From Candidatus Thiodiazotropha taylori (GTDB lineage: Bacteria; Pseudomonadota; Gammaproteobacteria; Chromatiales; Chromatiaceae), in NCBI GenBank assembly GCA_019100305.1, contig JAHRHW010000253.1:1-6560 (forward strand): 6,560 nt of DNA. Direction: 5' to 3'. Positions 5,409 to 6,560 of this stretch are shown here, one piece after another. The notes below the pieces were generated by a model that did no database searches, had not been told where the DNA came from, and was given only the letters and a program-made list of their open reading frames with translations. The translations under genes were made by a program, and so were the position numbers. How positions within the stretch are numbered: position 1 is the first letter of the stretch; each line of letters starts with the position of its first letter.

Positions 5409-6560
5409 ATGAGTGCGTTGAGAAGCTCAAAATGGCAGGCGAAACTGGCTGCTGTTCCACTCCCTGCGCTCTCTCTGCTGGTAGGGATCTTGTGTGGTCT
5501 TTTGATGTGGCTGGTATTGGAACCGATCCAGGACAGACGACTGGCCAATCTATTTCATGATGAACTGGTCGGAAGACTCGATGTGCGGGCGGTTGAGACC
5601 CGACAGCGGTTTGAGCATTTTTTGCAGGAGTGGCGCCATGTGGGGAGTGGATTGTCGAACCATTGGCGCATCAAGAACTATCTTGGTTCCACTGTCTGGC
5701 ATGAGAGCAAGAACTCGGAGACGCAGGCGATTCTCCACCAACAGACACCGGAGTGGCTCGATCCTGGCTATCCCAAACTCAACTCCATCGAGCCTAAGCA
5801 TGTGGTGCTGTTGGATAATCGGGCGACGCCAAGAGAGATCTATCAGAAACAGCCGCTCTCATTCGATCTGGACCAGTTGTTCGAGTTCTATTCGGGACGC
5901 AATGAGGCGCTGGTTACTCTGATCGATCAGGTACCCTATCTACTGGTCTGGTCGAACGTCTCCTATCTGGAAGACGATCTGGCTGCGGTTCTGCTGCTGA
6001 TTGTTCCGGTGGATGATCAGTTTCTATTGGAATCACAATCGATGACCAACGATTCCGATACCCTGATTGCCCTGGTGGACGCCAACACACTGAAGCTGTT
6101 ATCCAGCAGCAATCGGGAGATGATTGCAAGAGACTCCCATTTGAATGACTGGCATGAGAACTATCTGCTGACATCCCAGGCGATCACCCGGTTTCAGTCG
6201 ATGGAGCAGAGTCTGCTGTTCACAACGCTGGTCTCCCGTGATGCGGTGGAAAAGACCATTCTTAGCATCACCAAGCTGGCTCAGCAGGATCGATTTCTTG
6301 CGACCCTGGTCTATATCATCGTCTTTTCTGTCATCTTCTATCTGATTTCGGCCAAGATAAGTCATGTGCTGGTGCGCATTTCCCGATTCGGCCAGCAAGC
6401 GCTGGGAATCGAACAACCTGTAACCAAAAAAGGCAACCAGTTACTGCTGTTGGAGGATTGGGTGAAAGCCTTCTTCCGGCAGCTGATCAGTGCCCGCGAT
6501 ACGCTGCGCAATAGACAGGAAGAGCGGTTGCGAGAGACAGAGGTGCTGAAAAGTGCGCTG
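5409..6560 (+). CDS. Membrane-bound sensor signalling protein, N-terminal part (3' truncated)
   Basis: The frame is open from ATG 5409 to the window end, giving 384 residues without a stop. A short cytoplasmic start leads to transmembrane segment 1 (about 15-38, VPLPALSLLVGILCGLLMWL). A predicted periplasmic region of about 255 residues follows (about 40-295). Segment 2 (about 296-315, FLATLVYIIVFSVIFYLISA) leads into a HAMP-like linker (about 316-368, ending LEDWVKAFFRQLISARDTLR) and a charged helix, NRQEERLRETEVLKSAL. This is the layout of sensor kinases, GGDEF/EAL proteins and chemoreceptors, and the output domain lies beyond the window. The periplasmic part, with LLLIVPVDDQFLLE and LIALVDANTLKLLSSS, hints at a Cache- or CHASE-type fold; I cannot assign it firmly. 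No upstream in-frame start exists, and AGG at 5400-5402 is a weak ribosome-binding site. The PilZ neighbour makes a c-di-GMP enzyme plausible, as inference. Confidence 0.85.
   Translation, partial: MSALRSSKWQAKLAAVPLPALSLLVGILCGLLMWLVLEPIQDRRLANLFHDELVGRLDVRAVETRQRFEHFLQEWRHVGSGLSNHWRIKNYLGSTVWHESKNSETQAILHQQTPEWLDPGYPKLNSIEPKHVVLLDNRATPREIYQKQPLSFDLDQLFEFYSGRNEALVTLIDQVPYLLVWSNVSYLEDDLAAVLLLIVPVDDQFLLESQSMTNDSDTLIALVDANTLKLLSSSNREMIARDSHLNDWHENYLLTSQAITRFQSMEQSLLFTTLVSRDAVEKTILSITKLAQQDRFLATLVYIIVFSVIFYLISAKISHVLVRISRFGQQALGIEQPVTKKGNQLLLLEDWVKAFFRQLISARDTLRNRQEERLRETEVLKSAL

Noticed and set aside
5557..5922. 121-codon plus-strand frame in the sensor gene region
   Set aside because: The overlapping frame from 5409 stays open to the window end and has membrane segments and a HAMP-like linker. 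This shorter frame is its Ser/Arg-rich shadow.

Overview
The window looks like an ordinary chromosomal stretch of a gammaproteobacterium. The best evidence is gene order. E. coli has hflX-hflK-hflC-yjeT-purA, and this window has hflC, a yjeT-like DUF2065 gene, hisZ and purA on the same strand. The version with hisZ inserted is typical of gammaproteobacteria that use a short HisG, such as Pseudomonas. The genus cannot be fixed from this sequence. A Chromatiales-like or sulfur-oxidiser-like lineage is a guess from protein style only.

Layout, left to right. Positions 1-854 hold the 3' part of hflC; its start is off the window. Positions 855-1168 are a 314-base non-coding stretch with a post-hflC hairpin, ending in a strong intrinsic terminator whose T-run lies directly against the ribosome-binding site of the next gene. 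DUF2065 (1169-1354) and hisZ (1360-2544) are 5 bases apart and probably co-transcribed. After an 81-base AT-rich spacer with a small hairpin comes purA (2626-3918), followed by a hairpin terminator. The convergent gene at 4094-4543 (minus strand) encodes an RDD-family membrane protein. A divergent spacer carries a good sigma70-like promoter for a single-domain PilZ protein (4675-5076). That gene is followed by an 18-bp perfect palindrome and a textbook terminator at 5133-5160. A 248-base non-coding gap then leads to the first 384 codons of a membrane-bound sensor protein (5409 to the window end). Its output domain is not visible.

How the genes relate. HflC with HflK (off window, presumably just upstream) forms the membrane complex that modulates the FtsH protease. 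HisZ is the regulatory subunit of short-form ATP phosphoribosyltransferase, the first step of histidine synthesis. PurA commits IMP to AMP. HisZ and PurA both belong to purine-linked metabolism, since histidine synthesis consumes ATP and returns AICAR to the purine pathway. The PilZ protein is a likely c-di-GMP receptor. The truncated sensor could be a c-di-GMP enzyme or a histidine kinase, and its missing C-terminus would decide this.

I found no mobile element, CRISPR array, tRNA or rRNA, and no clear new biological system. The most interesting signal is regulatory: the terminator packed against the DUF2065-hisZ start, which looks like either an attenuator or the 3' end of a small RNA.
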